Under the pieces are notes generated by a model. It ran no database searches. It saw nothing but the letters and a program-made list of their open reading frames with translations, and was not told where the DNA came from. The position numbers and the translations under genes were made by a program. Shown piece after piece: positions 29,780 to 32,706 of a DNA stretch of 32,706 nucleotides; positions within the stretch are counted from its first letter, which is position 1; every line of letters starts with the position of its first letter. The stretch spans positions 1 to 32,706 of the forward strand of contig JADJPJ010000062.1 in assembly GCA_016713325.1 (NCBI GenBank), written 5' to 3'. The DNA is from Candidatus Flexifilum affinis. Its GTDB lineage: Bacteria; Chloroflexota; Anaerolineae; Aggregatilineales; Phototrophicaceae.

Positions 29780-32381
29780 CTACAGACTTTCGCCCGACTG
29801 CCCGAAGCTGCTCGCCAGGAGCGAGAAGTCGCTGATGTTGATGACGCCGTCAGCGTTGAAATCAGCGCGGGCGTCGAAGCCAGGGCCGTCTGAAGTCAGA
29901 CCGAAGGCCGCTGCCAGCATCGAGAAATCGTTGATGTTGACGACATTGTCCTGGTTGGCGTCGCCACTGACGAGTTCCGGCACAATCACGGTGTTGTCGC
30001 CGGCGGTCAGCAGGATCTCCACGACGCGCGCCAGGCTGGAGGCGCCCTGCACCCGCATGCGGTAGTCGCCCGGTGTCAGGCATAGGAAAAACACGCCCAC
30101 ATCATCGGTAGTAACGGCGCCATGGAAAACAGGTGCCCCTCCAGTCGACGGCACGACCGTGACCGTCACCTGCGCGATCCACTGGTCATGTGGAGCGGGC
30201 GGGCGTCCCTGGAGGAGCAGTACTGCATTCACTGCCGCCGGCTCAACGAGCGCCACACGGCGGATGCGGTCGTTGAAGGAGTCTGCGATGTAAAGCGCGC
30301 CGTCCGCACCCACAGCCATACCTGATGGGCGGTTCAGCCACGCCTCCGTCGCCGGCCCGCCATCGCCGCCGAAACCTGCGGTCCCATCTCCGGCGATGGT
30401 TGTAATGATCCCACCGGACCCGACGCGGCGGATACGGTGGTTATCCCAGTCGGCAATGTAGAGCACGCCGTCCGCGCCCACGGCCACGCCCTGTGGCACA
30501 GCCAGGGATGCCGCCGTCGCCGGCCCGCCGTCGCCGCCGAAGCCTTGTGACCCATTCCCGGCAACCGTGGTGATGATCCCGTCTGGCCCAACCCGGCGGA
30601 TGCGGTGGTTCCACATGTCGGGGATGTAGAGCGAGCCATCCGAGCTCACCGCCACGTCCTCCGGGTATTGCAGCATCGCCGCGGTTGCCGGCCCACCGTC
30701 ACCGCTGAAGCCAAACTCCCCATTCCCGACGATGGTGTTGATGATCCCGTCCGTCCCAACGCGGCGGATGCGATTGTTGAAGTTGTCGGCGATGATGAGC
30801 GCACCATCCGCGCTGACCGCCACGGCAACTGGCGCAGCAAATGCTGCCTCCGTCGCAAGACCACCATCGCCGCCAAAGCCGAGAGTCCCATTCCCGGCCA
30901 CGGTCGTAATGACCCCATCCGTCCCACGACGGCGGATACGGTGATTGCCACTATCAGCGATATAGAGCGCGCCGTCCGCGCCGACCGCCAGGCTCTGGTC
31001 CACGCAACGCCGCCGCCGTCGCGGGACCACCGTCCCCACTGAAGCCGAATGTTCCATCCCCGGCGACTGTCGTAATCGTCCCATCTGAGCCGATACGACG
31101 AATGCGGTTGTTGTCGGAATCGGCGATATAGAGCGCCCCATCGTCGCCCACCGCCACATAAGAGGGGCGGTTCAGCCGCGCGGATGTCGCTGGACCAGCG
31201 TCACCGGTGAAGCTGGCGCATTTCCGGCAACGGTGATGACCCCATCCGGCCCGACACGCCGGACGCGAAGATTGTCCCAGGATCCGATGTAGAGCGCACC
31301 GTCTCCGCCCACCGCCACGCCGTATGGAGTTGCCATCGCTGCCGCCATCGCCGGACCGCCATCGCCGCTAAAGTCCTGTACCCCATTCCCTGCGACGGGT
31401 GGTGATGACCCCATCCGGCCCGACGCGGCGAACGCGGTGATTGCCCGAATCGCCGATAAAGAGGTCGCCATCCGCACCGATCGCAACGCCCTCTGGATAA
31501 CCCAGCATGGCCGCTGTCGCCGCAATACCGTCGCCGTTGAAGCCGCCCGAACCATTCCCGGCCACGGTGGTGATGAGCCCATCCGTCCCAACACGGCGGA
31601 TGCGGATGTTGCCGGTGTCGGCGATGGTGAGCACGCCGTCCGCGCCGACCGCCACACCGGTTGGGCCACGCAGCGCCGCCACCGTCGCAGGACCGCCGTC
31701 GCCGTTAAAGCCATAGGAGCCGTTCCCGGCAATCGTGGTGATGACCCCATCTGTTCCGACGCGGCGGATGCGGTTGTTATTGGTGTCTGCGATGGTGAGC
31801 GCGCCATCCGCGCCGACTGCTACGCCGACTGGCCCATTGAGCGCCGCCGCCGTCGCAGGACCGCCGTCGCCACTGAAACCGCCCGTCTCGCTCCCGGCGA
31901 AGGTGGTGATGATCCCGTCTGTTCCGATCCGGCGGACGCGGTGATTGCCCCAGTCTGCGAAGTAGAGCGTGCCGTCGCCGCCCACCGCCAGACCTCTCGG
32001 GTAATGCAGCGCCGCTGCCGTCGCGGGTCCGCCGTCGCCACCGAAGCCAAGGGTTCCAGTCCCGGCCACGGTCGTGATGATCCCATCCGTACCGACCTTG
32101 CGGATGCGGTTGCTGGCCAGGTCCGCGATGTACAGCGCGTCATCCGGCCCGACGGCCACACCATAGGGACCGACATACGCCGACAACGCGGGTCCACCAT
32201 CACCCACGCCGCCGCCGGCGAAGGTGGTGATGATGCCGACACCCGGCCCATCACACTGCGCCGCCTGAGCGCCCGCGCCGAGCGCGGACTCGGCGTGCAC
32301 GCCGTAAGATGGCACATCGACAATCGATCCGCCGAACAGCAGGGCGATTAGCATTCCGAGAATGAGGGGAGGGTGCTTCAT
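29780..32381 (-). CDS. Secreted NHL-repeat protein with C-terminal dockerin-like domain (three frameshifts)
   Basis: Restored length is about 866 residues. A signal peptide (MKHPPLILGMLIALLFGG) precedes about twelve NHL repeats of 56 residues with consensus GDGGPATAAxL-xxPxGVAVGADGALYIADxxNxRIRRVG-TDGIITTVAGNG, expected to fold as one or two beta-propellers outside the cell. A linker beta domain (about 90 residues, resembling a Cna/SdrD-type or fibronectin-like sandwich) follows. The end carries two EF-hand-like loops, DANQDNVVNINDFSMLAAAFG and ADFNADGVINISDFSLLASSFG, the pattern of a type I dockerin. The start at 32381 has AGAGGA 8 nt upstream. Frame breaks lie near 31399 (extra base), 31215 (missing base) and 31010 (extra base). 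Dockerins bind cohesins, so surface or complex anchoring is likely; the ligand of the propeller is unknown. Confidence 0.85.
30250..32210 (-). repeat. About twelve tandem 168-bp NHL-repeat units
   Basis: Each unit encodes the same 56-residue NHL pattern, and neighbouring units are visibly similar in DNA (recurring GTCGCCGGCCCGCCATCGCC-like and GATCCCGTCTG-like blocks on the plus strand). Unit number can therefore change by recombination and is also a likely place for assembly error. Boundaries are approximate. Confidence 0.7.
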
Positions 32382-32610
32382 CGATGAATCCTCTGACAGC
32401 ATCGGCGTGGGCGGACGGTTGGGCCGAAAGCTGCGGATGACTGACGTGGTTTCGGGCTGGACAACCCGGTCCGCTCCCCGAAGGACGTATATTCTCCAGT
32501 GCAACTGGGAAGTCCGTCACGTCAACTAACGAGTGCCCTTCCAGGCAAAGAGGATACAGCCGTGCATCAGTCGCCGGAGGCTGGCTCCTGGTCACACTCG
32601 CGAACGCAGC
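32382..32610. other. Intergenic region between NHL gene and edge gene
   Basis: This 229-bp gap lies upstream of the NHL-repeat gene. No convincing coding frame or hairpin is seen; it should hold the promoter of that gene. Confidence 0.5.
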
Positions 32611-32706
32611 TCACATCGTCCCGCGGTTTTCAATAAGGTCGATGATATCCGCATCACCGGTTTTTCGCGCGAACACGGAGACCAACCGCCGCAGCTCCTG
32701 CCAGAA
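32611..32706 (-). CDS. C-terminal fragment of a minus-strand gene (runs off right edge)
   Basis: The minus strand is open from the window edge to a TGA at 32613-32611 and reads 31 residues, including FWQELRRLVSVFARK and DIIDLIENRGTM. The sequence looks like an amphipathic helical C-terminus. Too short to assign a family. Confidence 0.4.
   Translation of the reverse strand, partial: FWQELRRLVSVFARKTGDADIIDLIENRGTM

Noticed and set aside
30250..32210. CRISPR-like periodicity
   Set aside because: The 168-bp period is coding and encodes NHL repeats; there are no short identical repeats with unique spacers.

Overview
The window looks like part of a GC-rich bacterial chromosome, most likely Chloroflexota (Anaerolineae-like). 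This is inference from gene content: RbsABC-type sugar importers, a split transketolase, a DUF5060/DUF4038 glycosidase, NHL-repeat secreted proteins and dispersed palindromes of the GGGCGGTTCGCGAACCGCCC type. I saw no rRNA, tRNA or CRISPR array. At least 16 apparent single-base indels in 11 otherwise well-conserved genes, plus one nonsense codon, suggest a draft or long-read assembly with uncorrected errors. For those genes I give the restored extent.

Region 1 (1-6.6 kb, minus strand) is an accessory locus. It holds a STAND NTPase with an aminoglycoside-phosphotransferase-like N-terminus and TPR-like C-terminus, a protein with a NUDIX-like box, and a contractile-tail sheath protein carrying a C-terminal TIR domain. 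A terminator follows, then a gene cut by the window edge. The sheath-TIR fusion beside a STAND sensor is the most novel-looking item. It may belong to a contractile injection or anti-phage conflict system whose other parts lie to the left.

Region 2 (6.6-10.2 kb, minus strand) has a 200-bp MITE-like repeat, a small NIF3/CutA-like protein, and a YghO-like acetyltransferase followed closely by an MFS transporter.

Region 3 (10.2-27.6 kb) is a sugar-uptake and catabolism regulon around a SorC/DeoR-type regulator (14248-15216, minus). On its left is a minus-strand importer operon (binding protein, ATPase, permease). On its right is a long plus-strand operon: DUF2291 lipoprotein, ATPase, permease, a binding protein made of two nearly identical fused copies, split transketolase, FGGY kinase, FucI/AraA-like isomerase and a cytoplasmic DUF5060/DUF4038 glycosidase, ending at a clear terminator. 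Both operons have TTGACA promoters with 17-bp spacers, each followed by the same pair of TGAAT direct repeats 18 bp apart, which argues for co-regulation. The enzymes fit import of a glycoside, hydrolysis, isomerisation to a ketose, phosphorylation and transketolase cleavage. A branched pentose such as apiose is an attractive but unproven substrate.

Region 4 (27.7-29.7 kb, minus strand) has lower GC and contains four small genes, one resembling contact-dependent-inhibition immunity proteins. Region 5 (29.8-32.4 kb, minus strand) encodes a secreted protein of about twelve 56-residue NHL repeats ending in a dockerin-like domain. A gene fragment lies at the right edge.
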